Shown: positions 10,907 to 23,540 of the stretch, piece after piece
Layout: each line of letters starts with the position of its first letter
How positions within the stretch are numbered: the stretch's first letter is position 1
DNA from: Rostrohypoxylon terebratum
Lineage: Eukaryota > Ascomycota > Sordariomycetes > Xylariales > Hypoxylaceae
Assembly (NCBI GenBank): GCA_022497145.1
Contig: MU385867.1
Span: 1 to 64,000 of the forward strand
DNA: 64,000 bases
Direction: 5' to 3'
The notes under the pieces: model-generated
What the model saw: the letters and a program-made list of their open reading frames with translations, nothing else
Database searches by the model: none
What the model was told of the DNA's origin: nothing
Program-made: the position numbers and the translations under genes

Positions 10907-12236
10907 ATGTCATTCGAAACCCTAGAGAAGCGATTCACCGATTTGCAAGATCGTCTTGCCGTTCTACAAGATGCGACGAATCAGCTTAAAGGATTAATCG
11001 ATCGACTTGCCAACTTTGATTTCCAACCCGGATCTGTGCCCGTTGGCGCGAGCGACGACGACAACGTCTGCTCAGAAATCAATCAGATACTACGAGAACA
11101 GGAGGAGGAGCTTGAGTTGCTACAAGAAGAGATAATAGATATTCGACCGGGTAGATCCGGTGGCGATTCACAGCATGACAGAGTCAGGTTAAAAGACGGC
11201 GCAAACCGCCTTGAACACGAATTGCAAAAGTAATTAAAATCAAATAAATACCTACTAGGGCTTATACTTCCTACATTTCAACAAGACCTAACTTCTTTGT
11301 AGCTGTCGAAAGGCCTTTAGAAGGGCCCAGATATCGGCGAAGCGCAACCTACGACTTGCCCGGCGACAGGAGCGAGAGCTTCTCTACGCTTCCTTCTCGA
11401 ACCCAAGATCTGGCGTGTCCCCGCCTGCAGTCGCGGAGACTGCAATTCCCCTGCCAAGCCGGCGGAAAACGCAGAAGCGTTCGGAAATGACCAAGGAGGA
11501 GCAGATGATCAGCGCTAGCAACGACATCACCGAATCAATGAGGAGGGCACATGACCTGATGGCTGCCGAATTATCCAAGAGCGATTTCGCCCACAATACA
11601 CTCAAGGAGTCGACTGCTTCTCTGTCACAGCTGTCCGAGAACTACTCGAGTCTCGATACCATGCTATCTAACTCCCGTGCTCTTCTCAGCACGCTATTGA
11701 AAAGTCAGAAAACGGATACTTGGTATCTACAATCAGCTTTCTATCTCCTAATAGTTACCATTGGTTGGTTGATATTCAGACGTCTTCTTTGGGGCCCGAC
11801 TTGGTGGTTGGTCTGGCTTCCGCTCAAGCTCATCTTCCGAGGCACCGTCGGAATGTCAAATACAATTTCGCGACGAACTTCGCAAGGCGTGGGCTCGGGC
11901 TCGGATTCAGCTACGATACAATCTTTGCCACACCTAGCACAAATGAACAACGAAGGCGTTCCAACGGCCCAGGTTGTCCAGCCATCGCAGAATCCGCAAG
12001 AGCCGTCAGGGTCCATCATAGAAAAGATTAACAAAGTATCTTACGAGAAGGAGCCGGTAGGAGAGTATCCTCAAGAAAATGGCACCGGAAAAGGTGCGCA
12101 AGAAGATCAGCAGGAAGAAACCGTACTAAGAGACCGCGATGTCGACGAACCTCCTAACCCAAAGAAAAGGATGATGGAAGAGGACGCTAGTGGCCAGCAG
12201 GGCGACGAAGCTGAAAGAGTCAGAGATGAGCTGTAA
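10907..12236 (+). CDS. SEC20: Sec20 family SNARE, Golgi-to-ER retrograde transport
   Basis: Two exons (10907-11229, 11303-12236; intron GTAATT..TTGTAG) encode 418 residues. The Sec20 SNARE-like region, about residues 175-245, includes ISASNDITESMRRAHDLM and LSQLSENYSSLDTMLSNSR. One membrane segment follows at about 248-267 (WYLQSAFYLLIVTIGWLIF). An N-terminal coiled-coil region spans residues 1-75. Sec20 acts with Ufe1, Use1 and Tip20 to receive COPI vesicles at the ER. The luminal tail is about 150 residues, hydrophilic and acidic, and ends in RDEL, like the HDEL that closes yeast Sec20. The start is the first ATG, and TTGACGAAT just upstream is not used. Confidence 0.9.
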
Positions 12237-13236
12237 GATTAGAGAAATAAGACCTATCTTTACCTCCCTGCCATTCTTTATTTGCGTCTCCTTAATGATT
12301 AGCATAGGTATAGCATCTCAACAATCCCAACATTCTCTCTGTTTCGACAGATATTAATCTAGCTCCTCGAACCTCCAGCGCGCAAGGTTTTCCTAGTTTC
12401 TCCCTTTCAAGCTCGGTGGTATTAGAGCTCTCATTATATGACCATTTCTTTGTCCTTGGACTGGGAAGTTGGTTCGAGCGGGGTTTTTTATTTTATTTTA
12501 TTTTATTTTATTTTTTAAAAAATGATATGACTTGGGCAACACACAATGACAAAAAGGAAGAGAACAGAGGGCGAAGTCATTTACATAGAACCAGGTAAGC
12601 TATCGAATACTCAGTTGTCGAACAAGGGCATACGATCAATTTTTTCCTCTTATCTACTGTGTTCTGCGCCCTTTCTTTCTGCCCCTGGACAATAGGGTCT
12701 TTTTTTCCAGCTCTGCATCAGCTCAAATCCAGTGCAGAAAAAATAAAAACAAATAACCAGTCAACTCCAGCAATGTCCATTCTCCTTATCCCGAATTACA
12801 TAAAACAAAAGTCCGACATTTGGTTTACTCTGGCTCAGAATCCCCTTCTCCAATTCATTTATCAAAATCAACGAACGGGAAGAAGGGATGAAAGAAGGGG
12901 GGTTATCATCGTCACTATCAGCCGCCAGCCAATCCAACCCAGTCCCATCCAGTCCAACCCAGTCTATGTTCATAAATGGATGATGCTGAACCCTTCAGAC
13001 ATAAAAAGACACAACATACTCAAACAGATCAAGAACAAATCAAGAGAGCGCGACGGCCCAGATACAAAAGGAGTAAGCGGAAGAGAGCAGCGAAAGAAAG
13101 AAGCAAGATCATCAAATCTACATACAAAAAGGTGTGTTATGACCTTGATATTGCTAAACATTATCCTTAAAATCAACATGCCACCCATCTCCTCTCATAT
13201 TCCCTACCATTCCTTTATTGCTTCCCTATTCGTCCT
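12237..13236. other. Intergenic region between convergent SEC20 and HMG-box genes
   Basis: One kb with no supported gene. It contains a TTTTA pentanucleotide repeat (12484-12516), A-rich stretches, and a CCAACCCAGTCCCATCCAGT duplicated block near 12930-12965. It is probably the long 3' untranslated region of the HMG-box gene and the 3' end of SEC20. Confidence 0.5.
12484..12516 (+). repeat. TTTTA microsatellite
   Basis: Five or more TTTTA units followed by TTTTTT, downstream of SEC20. Confidence 0.85.
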
Positions 13237-15310
13237 CTATCCCCCAGGGCTGCCAGTCGTATCTAGCATCCCGTCGAGGTCCCAATCTCCGGGAGGTATC
13301 GTCGCGTCCCACTCGCCGTCCGCCTTCAACGGCACGTCGTGCAACGATGATAGATGCATCGATGGCGTTTCGTCGTGCCACGAGGGCTCGACGCTGGCTT
13401 CGACGCCCGATGGCTGGTGGAATGCCTGGTCGAACTGCTGCTGGCTATGGTGGTTGACGGCGTCGTCGATCACGTTACCCGAGGCACCGTGTCCGCCCAG
13501 CGACCCCTGGTCTAGCGAGTAACCCATCCCGCCATCGTTGTGATCCCCCAATCCCAAGATCCCTAGGGAGTCGTATTGGTGTAGGGCAGGGTCTATCGGG
13601 TGCTCGTTCACGCGCGACAGCGCGCGGGGATGCGGCATCGCGACCTGGTGCTGGGATGGGTGCTGGGGCGGCGGGTACGCGGACCCCATCAGCTCGCCGT
13701 AGTGGTCGACGGGTGACGGGTTGTGGAAGGAGCTCGCGGGCGAGTTCGCCTTGTTCATAAACACGTTCTCCACAAACGAGTGCATCTGACCCTGCACCGG
13801 GCCGGCGCCGTACGCCCCCATCGGGTGCGGATAGCTCGGCCTGAACTCGCTTGTCTGCTGGTAGTACTGGTTCTGGGCCAGTCCGGCCCCGTAGTCAGAC
13901 GGCCGCGGCTTGCCCGGGTTCGAGTACTGGAAAGAGGATTGGTGCGTCGGGTATGGGAGTCGGCTTTGGTGTGGTATGGGCGATGGGTGGAACGACGGGT
14001 ACGCCGATCGCATCCCCGGTGGCCGGTATTCCGCGTCCGGGTCGTACATGGGTCTTGCGGTCCTCGACGGACCCCGCGATGGCGGCGCGCTGATATCCCA
14101 CTCGTAACCCTCCAGGTCGGAACCATCTTCGTCGGAGTCGCCGGTAGCACCTCTGCTTGCAGTCACTGCACTCTTCTTGTTCTTCGCCTTGGCGGGCGCG
14201 AACTTGTAGTCGGGGAAAGCGAGCTTGTGGTTGGCGCGCTCGATCTTAGCCCAACTGTCGTACTGATCCCGCAGCTCCTGCGATTCCATGTTCCAACTCG
14301 TACCGCATACCTGCGAGATAACCTGATGGTTGTCGTGCTTCTTCCACTCCTTGGTGCGGTTCTGGTAGGCCTTCCGGTACAGCATGAAAGCGTTCATGGG
14401 CCTCTTGATCTTGCCCTCCTTCGAGTCTCGGACTTCGGCCTGTCGCACCTCCGGCAGCCTGTTCACGTACTCCTCGATGTTGGTGTCCTGCACCGTGGTG
14501 ATGTCCTTGACCAGCACGCTCAGCGGCGCCTCGAGCACCACCGCCGGCTCGTCTCCTACGCCCTTGCCGCGCCTCTTCTTCTTCGCCTTGGCGCCTGCGC
14601 CCGATTTCATGCCCGACTCGGATTCCGGCCTGGGCGACCGCTTCACGACTCGCGTCGATCGCGGGCCGAGCACCGGCGTGCTGCCGTGTACGCGATTGAT
14701 AGCTCTTCCGCTTCGGGTCATCATGCTGCCGTCAGACTGTTGCATTGGTGTAGGGGGAGATGTTGCCGGAGTGCTATATGCATTGTGAGGAGTCTGGTAT
14801 ATATAAGCAACCGTGTCAGCTAGAAAAAGTGCGCGTTCTCGAGAAGAAAGGGGCTGTCGGGGATAAAGAACACGCGTTTTATTGTTCGCTTCATTCAGCC
14901 CTCAATCGCATTATTCGTCGCTCAAAGAAATCAGATCCGGGATGACAACATACCATTGATGAGCCTGTGTCAGGTAATTGCGGATAAGGGCTCGGCTCCA
15001 TCTGGTAGCCCTGCTGGTGGTGGTAGCCGCCGCTATATGCAGAGGCGGGCGCTGCGCTGGAGTAGGGAGAGCCGTGGTCGTACAGCGGCATGGCCATCTG
15101 ATGATGCTGCTGCGGCGCCGGACTAGAGTACCGCGAATGCGGATTCGAGCCTATGTGACTATTCGTATCAACGGGGTCTGCCGATGCATTGTGTTGGATA
15201 AGTTGCTGGAATTGGCTCTGGAGGACTTCGTCGGCGGTGGCGGTGGCGGTTGTGGATGGATGTGTGTTGCTGTTGGACGGCGCTGGGGATGGAGGATTGG
15301 TCTTCTCCAT
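13237..15310 (-). CDS. HMG-box (MATA_HMG/Ste11-like) transcription factor
   Basis: Two exons (15310-14954, 14793-13237; donor GTATGT, acceptor TATACCAG) give 637 residues. The HMG box spans about residues 247-316, beginning GKIKRPMNAFMLYRKAYQNR and including NHQVISQVCGTSW and ERANHKLAFPDYKFAP. The N-x-x-IS spacing and the closing PDYK are typical of the fungal mating-type and Ste11 class, which bind DNA in a sequence-specific way, rather than of architectural HMGB proteins. The rest is disordered and rich in His, Gln, Pro, Ser and Gly, with a basic stretch (AKAKKKRRGKG) just before the box that may be a nuclear signal. Such proteins control sexual development in Podospora and Neurospora; that role is inferred here. 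Codons are very GC-rich. It is not the MAT locus, because the expected APN2/SLA2 neighbours are absent. The upstream 5.2 kb gap suits a developmentally regulated gene. Confidence 0.88.
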
Positions 15311-18300
15311 CTCATCGATTCTTGCTCAGTCAAATGCCTTATTGTGGCTAAGAATTGGCCAGCAGTAGATGCTCGAGTTGAGCCCTCGAAAGAAAGTGCG
15401 GAACAGCAGGGTTAATAATAGGATTAGCACAGGTTTAGAAAGATGGATGAGATACGGGAGATGATTTTGATAGGTACTCCTTTCTCTGCTCTGACAGGAG
15501 TATATTTTCGAAGGAGGAGGATATATTCCTCCACAAGGTAAGTGAACACTGCTTTCCCTCCGTTCTTAACGCGTCGCAGTCCACCGTGCTCTCTTCCAAG
15601 CAAAAATCTTTCCAAGTCAGTATCCTCCACCAGAGCTGGAAGATTTTCGATTCGGATATGCGGTGATAACCTGGTGACTTTTCGATTTTTCGTCTTCGAA
15701 TTCGTGCTATTGGCCAATAAGTGTGGCAAGGCGGGCAGTTATTGCGCGAAAAGTCGAACACACAGTATGTCTGTATATCCGCGCCCCTGTACTGAGTGTG
15801 TGATCTGGTGCCTTGACAGTATGCGAGCTAAGAATCCGTCTCTCACTTGTCTATCCGGCTGCGTCTTTGATAACTGTACTCTGGCTCTCTGAATGTTGGC
15901 CAGTGCACCTAATCCGGTATGCTTTACACGTAACGCAACCACGATTAGATGGGAAATGGGAATGGTATCTGTCGGATCGAGAGCGAGACACCGATAGCAA
16001 GGAGGGCAAAGGAAGGTCTTAAACAAGAACCAGTATTTCGATGATTCAGAAATTCTAGAAAATTTTCGAATAATATCCAGCAATCGGTTGGGGACACTAC
16101 TTTTTTTTTTTGGAAGGGTTGCTGAGGCACAACAAAAATACTGGACTTTTTCATCTGAAGGTGCTCTGCCTGCGAGTGGGTAAGTGAGTCTTCAATTTCA
16201 GCTGCCTACTTCACTTTCCTCCCTGGCCGTAACCGGCTTTGCTTCTATAGTTAGGGGAAAGCGGTATGATTGACCAGACAAAATGGACTGGCTGGCTCAG
16301 TGCCAGCGTAGCCCGCAGCCCCCCCAAGCATGGATCTATCAGAAACTGGGTTTGTCTCTGCCCGTGACGATGCACGGGACGGGGGGCGTGCAGCATCATT
16401 TTTTGGTAAGGTAAGGAGAAAAGAAGAGAGGTGAAGCATTAAAGCATAGGGACACACGAACCTATCTCAAAAAGATCTGCCTGATGGAATGTGAATCGCG
16501 TACTTTTCTCTTCTTATTCTTATTCTAAGCAATGTTTTGCGCGATGTATACTCTCTTTACTCCTCTTGCGTATGTGGACGCACATGTAGTAGGGATGCGT
16601 TATGTGTGTGCTTCCAAGTTCCTCACTTTGTCTAGCGATTAGACTTAGTGGTTAAACTCAAGAGAGATCCGATGGAAGAGGCCGAGCCGGGATCTTGGGA
16701 TAGATGGATAGGCCTGGAAGGTGTGTAAGGCACTATCCCGAGGGGTGAAATATGTGAGTGGCTGATGAGCTCACGCCCCCTTTCTTGAGTGGGTATCGGT
16801 CGTAGGCACAACGAAGTGCTGGCTGATGCAGTCTCCCCTGTTCCTACCGCCCGCACGAGCTTTCTTTCTGGCTCTTTGTTCCTACTTCCTCATTAAAAAG
16901 AGAGAAAAAAAAAAGAATCTCAGCTACCCGTGTGCCATAGAAAGCAGCGGGAAGTAATGCCGGCCGCAGGGCTGATTATTCGTATAATCAGCTTCTCAGG
17001 TTGCTCCCTATTCCCTGACAAACTTATCGATGGAGCAGGCGTCGTGATTATTAGGTTACTAGCTGTTGTCGGTGAACTGCATAGGCACCCATCACTGTGT
17101 TCCTAACAGGCTAGATGGTATAGATAGAGGATACTTTGGTGTACGGGAGAAAGGGAATAGCTAGAGTGGGAGCGGCCACAGTTGAATAGGGTTCTTTGTC
17201 GATCCGACAAGAGTAGCAAAAGACGGTATTATCACTAGCAACAGCGGCAACATAAAGAAAATCTCCCATATAGTTCCTTTGAGAAAGAAGTATTCTTGGG
17301 GCTACAGTTATTTGTATGGTGGCTTTCTTTTCCAGAACATATCCATTTCGCTTTAGGACGCAGAATGTGGCCGCTGGGTTGCACATTACCGCTTTCGGAA
17401 GGCAAAGGAGAAGAACGCGCAGTACTTTGGACAAGGCGTGCCAACGTAGAAAACTGCTCTAGATCTAGCCGTGTTCGGGGAAGAGAGAGAGAGAACGTGA
17501 GCGAGAGAGAGTGAGTGTATGTGTCGGGCATTCCGACTTACACTTACCCAGAAGTCGAGAATATACTGTTGACGACGCTGTTATCACCTGTGCCTCCTAG
17601 CTAGCTAGTGATTACTAGCATATACATACCTATACCTCGCCTTTACTTCCACGCATACTCTTTTTTGCCTGCTGGAGCATACGGGTAGTGGACTTCTATT
17701 CGACTATTGTCCACTAAGGCAAGACACAGGTAGAAAAATCGCATGCCGTACCCACATTATGTACATTATGTACATTTATGTTGATAGACTGCACATCTCA
17801 GCAGATTACATGCGAGATTGCATGAGATATGCCGTAGGAGGGATCGGTGAGTTGCTGGTTGGGTACGTAGACTTTGGTCTCCGGCCGATCCAGCTTTTTG
17901 GCCACATCCACTCCATCAGGTCCAGTTGGGGCGGAAAATCCTCCTTCAAATTACCCGCTATAGAGAGGAGAGGACATCTTTCGGAGCCGGCGGTGGTGGA
18001 TGTGGTGGATGCCCTGGCGCTGGAATTGGAATGCTGGTTCCTGAGTAGTCTGAGTAGTCTGAGTAGTGTAGGCCCGGAAACGAGTCACCCACACCTGAAT
18101 TTCTTCAGTGGCGCGCACAGGTCACATGCTTCTCACATTCCTTTGAGAATTCTCCGAAGAGATCTTCCAAATGCAGACACCTGGTCGCGTTCCTTTCTTT
18201 CCATTTTTCGCCTTCCGCTATTCTGGGACTAGTCTGCTAGTCTGCTCGTCTGCGGCTCACACGCGGATCTATCGTGATGATGTGATGACTATGATGTGCT

Positions 18301-20531
18301 GCTATCCCTAGATCCAGATCGACTCAGATGGGAGCGGTACTTTGTAGATACGCGGGCTCTTCGTTTTGCCTCTTTCCATTCTCTACGTCGACGCCTCTTC
18401 GCTCGGGGGTAGGTTTAACTCGGCAACAGTACCGTCCCTGAATGCAGCAGTGCCGTGGCTATTGATCAGCCCTGTTCATCTGCAATGTAATAAGCGTCAA
18501 CCATAGTGCTCATTGCCTGCTCATGCCCTTCCTCTAGTGGTGAATAGGGGTGACTAGTTGATCGTCCTTGGCCATCTGTTTGCAACCAAATCCCTGCACC
18601 AACCGCGGGTGGCTGCAGTAGTTTCGTGGGTCGCTTGAACATTAGTTCTGCAAATGCCAGAAGGGAGAAAGCCAGTAGTAGTACTATGTAAGTAGCGAGA
18701 AGCTGACATATATCGTTGCCAGGTATGTACATACATTTGTATACATAGTAAGTGAATATCAAAATGATTGATACAGATTAGGAGCTCGCAGAAGAAAAAA
18801 AATGCGAAATCTCCACCCTCTTCATACTTGAAGGTGCGTCGGTGAGTGTTAAACAAGCAAGAGTGATGATGTGCAGCACCTCATATATACACCAATGCAT
18901 ATATACCGACTATTTCCTTGAAAGACTGGTTTGTGCCCTCGTTTTTTTCTTTCGTTCCTTTGGCCTCGAGGGCCGCCTTTGAAGTCATCACGCTGAGAGC
19001 TTTTCTGGGGTGCCTTTTTTTTTTATTACCCTCCCTTGCCATGCACGGTCTTGCTTTCACCACCCCTCCCCCCTCCCCCCTTCTCCCCAACCCGGAATTG
19101 TGTAGAGCTGTAATAATAACAATGAAACAACCTCGGAATCTCTTCGGTGCCGTATTTCGTATCCTTAGTACTTAGAATGTCGAATGTGGTACTAGAAGTA
19201 ATATGGCATCAAGTTCATATCCATATCATATCGTAGTGTTCGTTCGCTTCTGCACTTTATGATGATATGGATGTAGTGGCAGCAACATGAGTAATGCAAA
19301 AATACATCGTTTAATCTGCCCGTATGTCTCTCAGGGAGTTTGTCCCCACCCACACTATGTAATCTGCAGTTGTGCTGTCTCGGCGCTCTGGCCAACAGTT
19401 CGTGCGAACAGTCGGGACTTGTGTGACAGCTCAACTTTGTCGGTACCGTCACTGGCCCAATAATGGCTACTCTGGCTCTGGGGCTGACTAGACTGGGCAG
19501 GCCGCAGACTGGGTAAAAACAGCTCGGATGGATCCTAGACTAGCTAGCCTATCCCTACCTCTGGAACAGGTAGATCCTATCTGCATAGTACTGACCTACA
19601 TAGTAGTATGTAATTAGCAATATGCCTATCCACAGTACACAGTAATAGCTGCGAACTCCTGTGCGTCGATATATGCTATCTGCCGCCAGCCGACGAGAAA
19701 ACGTGGAGTCAGTGTCTTGGGTTAATTTTGACTAGGATGTTGAATACTATATTTAATGAAATAGAGCGTATGTAAAATTGATACTAAGCTGAGTTATAAA
19801 TGATACGTCACCTTTCATACTATGTAGAGATAGGTGGAGGTATTATGGAGGGTGTAGAGAGGGTATGGATGCTTTAAATATCAGGGCAGATCTGTTGATC
19901 GAACCATCCAAGCTGTCGAGTAGGTACCTACTAGGTAATTAAAAAACACTCTTTGCGTTCGGTCAACTTGTTTCCCGTTAAAGGCAACAGCCCGATGCGA
20001 ACCTAAGCGATGACATCCATCTGGAGTCCTGGCAAGTTGCCGAGCGAATGGAAAGCCGTCGGTTTCTGTATTCATGAGAGCTTACCATACGCAAGTATGT
20101 AGGTATTTATACGTCTTTCTAATTTACATATTGAAGTCCGCCTGTCTTACACGCCGTGATATGCATCATGCAGTTGTCTAATCCCATTGGTAGAATCTCG
20201 ACCTTTATTTTATTTTGCGTGAATGCTTCCAAAGGTCTAATGCAAGTCCCATCCACATGTAAGGCTGTCCTGCTCACCTCATCCGAGAGGAACATCCATA
20301 CCGTCGGAGTATGAAAACATATCCGTCTTGAGACGGCATGTCGAAAACCAATTATTCATAAAAGGCGTGCTCGGAACTTGCGGTCTCGACGAACTAGCAA
20401 CAGCCACGATTGTGATGTTAGAGTCGAGCGAAAGTTGTGGCTTGTCCCTAGTAGGCTACGCAGTAGTTCCGATCAAATTCACGGGTCGAAAGTATTCGCT
20501 TGATCGCCGCATAACATCTCCGCCGTTGAAA
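15311..20531. other. 5.2 kb region without a supported gene
   Basis: The longest gene-poor stretch of the window lies upstream of the HMG-box gene and downstream of the PHD gene. Several open frames of 60-157 codons occur on both strands, but none has convincing codon use, splice structure or motifs. One minus-strand frame (about 15670-15545) reads like an RNA-recognition motif but has no ATG. The region also has AGTAGTCTG tandem repeats (18042-18070) and pyrimidine tracts. Likely contents are a long 5' leader, regulatory sites or non-coding transcripts. Confidence 0.5.
18038..18069 (+). repeat. Tandem AGTAGTCTG repeat
   Basis: Three near-perfect 9-mer copies in the gene-poor 15.3-20.5 kb region. 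They are not coding in any supported gene. Confidence 0.7.
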
Positions 20532-23235
20532 TCATCCGCCCCCACTGATTCCGCCGGAATTCTGCGATGCCGATCGCGCGGGATCGGCCGACTTAACTGG
20601 TGGTGTCAAAATTTGTTGCGCAGGTGAGGGCGATAATGCCGTGACCGGTGGTAGAATTGCAGGCGCTGGCGTGGAAGCTGGGCCACCGCCAGAACGTTGG
20701 TTCGGCGGCGGCGAACGCTTCAAGGGCGAGAGCCCATTCTGGGTCGGCGGGAGACTCGGTGTGATATCAAGCCTCACTCCTTGTTTATTGAGTTGCGGAG
20801 TGGCAAATGCCGTATGCTGGCTACTGGTATCACTACTAGGGGGCCGTGCACTAGCAGAAAACGACACCGTCGGAGGGGAAAGAACCGGCAGATTGTGACT
20901 AGCCGTATCAAAGGGTTGCTTCAAGGGAGAATCGGACCTAGCAGCGACGGAAGGCACAGAGACATCTGCATGAGGTGGGAGGCTGCTCGATGAGGTCGGT
21001 TGTACAGAGCCATTGACCTTGGGTGAGACGTGGAACACACCCTTTTGGGGCACTTTGATGTCCTTCGAACGACCTTTTGAGATGGGCGAGGATGAAGAGT
21101 GGAACATGGTTGAGTAGGCCCTGGCCTTATTGGGCGACTGCTCTGGAGGTGATAGGTTTGGGTGGGGCGAGGAGAACGGATTTAGTCCATCGCCGTTGGT
21201 GAATGGCGAAGACGGTGGAGGGGCGCTCGGTTGGCCTGCTTGTTTAACAGGAATTACTGGACGTGCAACCGGTTCAAGTTGTGAATCGCTGGCACCGTTG
21301 GTACCGTTGGTTGGCTGTGGCAATTGTGCGTCATTGTTAGACTTTGCGGGGATCTCAACCACGATACCAGAACCGGGCGGGTTATTTGATTTTGTAGGCG
21401 ATGACGATGGCGATGACGATGCATTGGTCTGGTGGACCTTGAGCTTGATGACCGGAGATTTCGGTGTTGTCGTACCCAGCGAGCTCTTCTGTCGACAGGT
21501 CTTGCAAATGAAGTGGAAATCGTCGCGATCTGCTTCTTCCTCGCTGATACCTACACATTTGCTATGTTGCCAAATGTTGCACGTCTCGCACGCGATACTA
21601 TGCGTGCCATCATCGATCTGACCATAGACACCGCAGATACAATCAAAGATCCAATCGTCTTCTTCCTCAAGTTCTTGTAGGGCTTGCTTGTTCTTCTCTA
21701 TTTCTGCTTTCAGCCTCCTTTCGGACAATCGACCGGTTCCTGTGCTGAGGTTCTTGCTGTCCTCGGATAACTGAGCTAGTTCGTCTTCATGTTGTCGCCG
21801 ACGAATATCCCGCTCCTTGAGTCGTTGTGCTCGAGACATCATACGGTTGTCGCGCTCCTTTTCCATCTTCGCTCGTTTCTGTTCCTCTTTGCGAGCTGCT
21901 GCTTCCTCTATGCGGCGTTTCTGCTCGTCTTCCTTAGCTAACTGATCTAATCGTTGCTGCTCAGCTTTGTTGGCAAGTCGGCTAGATCGTTTGGCGTGTG
22001 CCATCTTTTCTAAACTGAGAAGCTCTTTCTCTCTCTGCAGGGCTTTCCTCTTCCGGGACTCCTCCTGTTTCTCTAGAATGGGCAATAAATGGTTCTCAAC
22101 CGTACTCCTTAAAATCTTCTCGTTCTCATCTCGAGTTTTCCGAATAGTGCTCAGGAACTCCTGCACCTCAGCAAGGTTTGTCGCAACACATTCCCACTTC
22201 GCATTTCCGAGGCCATTGTCCTCTGGCTCGGCAGGTTGGTCGGCGTCGGAGGCAGAGCCGTCGTCAGCCTCCTCGCCGTTCCTTGCAGCGGATCGTGATA
22301 CGCGACGTCGTTTGGCGGCCCTAGCTGCAGCCTTGGCTTTCTTGGTATTCTTCTTGGGTTTCCAGGGCGCGGGAGTGGGTGGAGCCTCAGTCATGCGGTA
22401 AATCCGGTTATCATCTAGAATGTAGTAAGTGCGATCATCGCTATCCCAGCCAGAGGGCTCGATTCTCTGTGCCTTTGTTAGGTTTTCACATGAATAGGTG
22501 TGATAGGACTGGTTCGTACCCATTCGGTTTGGTCGCTGGGTTTTTGCTCATCCATCTTCTCTCGGATGCGTTCAGGATGCAACATGACCCATTGAGTTAG
22601 CTGCTGCAGGACTTTGAGCTGCGCGGGGAATGTTTAGTACGATGACCTTGATATAATAGATGAGTCTAAATCGCCGACGAACCTTTGTAAAGGCGTCAAA
22701 ATCATCGAATTTGGCAGGAGCCTCGGCGGTGCCAAACGGGTTTCTGTCGGGTAACTTGGCAACATATTGTCGACGCGTGTATTCATCAAAGAGATCGGGG
22801 CTAGAAAGAAGTCAATGATATGTTGAGTATAAGGAAAAGGGAAATGTTTGGAATGGATCATACGTTAAGCCGCGATGCGACGACACAAATTTGAGTAGGG
22901 CGAGACCAATATTGGTTAAAACATCTGAACGAGGCTTTAGGCATTCGGCTTCCAGATCCTAACATAATATGGAGTTAGTTTTGTCGACATATTGGCTAAG
23001 ATCATATATACCTAGTCAGCCTTGGAAGAGGAGAACGTACATCTATGTCGATACTATCGTCGATCTTGACCACCTTGCCAAATAGGTAGATCCACTGGAA
23101 TAGGTTGGCAAATTGCCAAGTGTTCCTGATGCGCTGAAGTAGAGATAACTCCTTAGGGGTCTCTTTCTTAGAACTTTCTTGTGTGTCAGCATCAGGCTCT
23201 GCGTCGCGCAAGGCGCGCTTTCTTGACGAGACCAT
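20532..23235 (-). CDS. PHD-finger chromatin protein with DDT/WHIM-like N-terminus
   Basis: Five exons (23235-23041, 22958-22864, 22800-22683, 22618-22520, 22472-20532) close in frame to 815 residues. The last splice joins EKMDEQKPSDQTEW to AQRIEPSGWDSDDRTYYILD, the block that follows DDT-type domains in chromatin remodelling subunits. A C4HC3 PHD finger lies at about residues 446-497: CICGVYGQIDDG, CETCNIWQHSKC, CKTC. Between them is a charged coiled coil rich in Lys, Arg and Glu (about 290-440). The C-terminal 300 residues are Ser/Pro-rich and disordered. The protein probably reads histone H3 tails; I cannot assign it to a named complex. The start MVSSRKRALRDAEPD has a basic KR motif. The intron before exon 5 is only 47 nt, with CTAAC almost at the acceptor. 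Confidence 0.85.
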
Positions 23236-23506
23236 AGTGACGGCGACAATGCTATTATTTGAGATCGGGCGACCGGGCGACCGCGTAGGTGGTTTGTGAG
23301 AAAGTGATAGGATGGTATTCGATGATGTTTGCAATTTAGATAGTTCGAACTACTTCGAAATAAATCGATTGATCGGATTGATTTGTGATCGGTAGGTGAC
23401 AAAGGCAAATGGGGGCAGATGGTGCGAATGGTGCGAATAGGACAGATAAGGTTAAGTTTGTTGAAAGTTAAAAGGTTGGAGGTTGCAGGCTGAGGGTCGA
23501 AGATTG

Positions 23507-23540
23507 AAGATTGAAGGTGGAAGGTGGAAGGTGGAAGGTC
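23507..23540 (+). repeat. GAAGGTG / GGAAGGT tandem repeat
   Basis: Four to five copies of a 7-mer about 270 bp upstream of the PHD gene start, in its presumed promoter. Confidence 0.75.

Noticed and set aside
12659..13522. 287-codon plus-strand frame overlapping the end of the HMG-box gene
   Set aside because: It mixes 3' untranslated sequence with antisense of the HMG-box gene and has no motif.
13723..14823. 366-codon plus-strand open frame opposite the HMG-box gene
   Set aside because: It is antisense to a clear HMG-box exon in GC-rich DNA, where stop codons are rare. It has no motif and is Arg/Leu/Val-biased.
13237..15310. HMG-box gene as the MAT1-2 mating-type locus
   Set aside because: The protein is much longer than MAT1-2-1, its box sequence is closer to the Ste11-like class, and no APN2, SLA2 or COX13 neighbours are present.
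17759..18232. 157-codon frame in the gene-poor region
   Set aside because: It contains a tandem repeat (LSSLSSLSS), starts within a TACATTATG repeat and has no splice structure or family resemblance.
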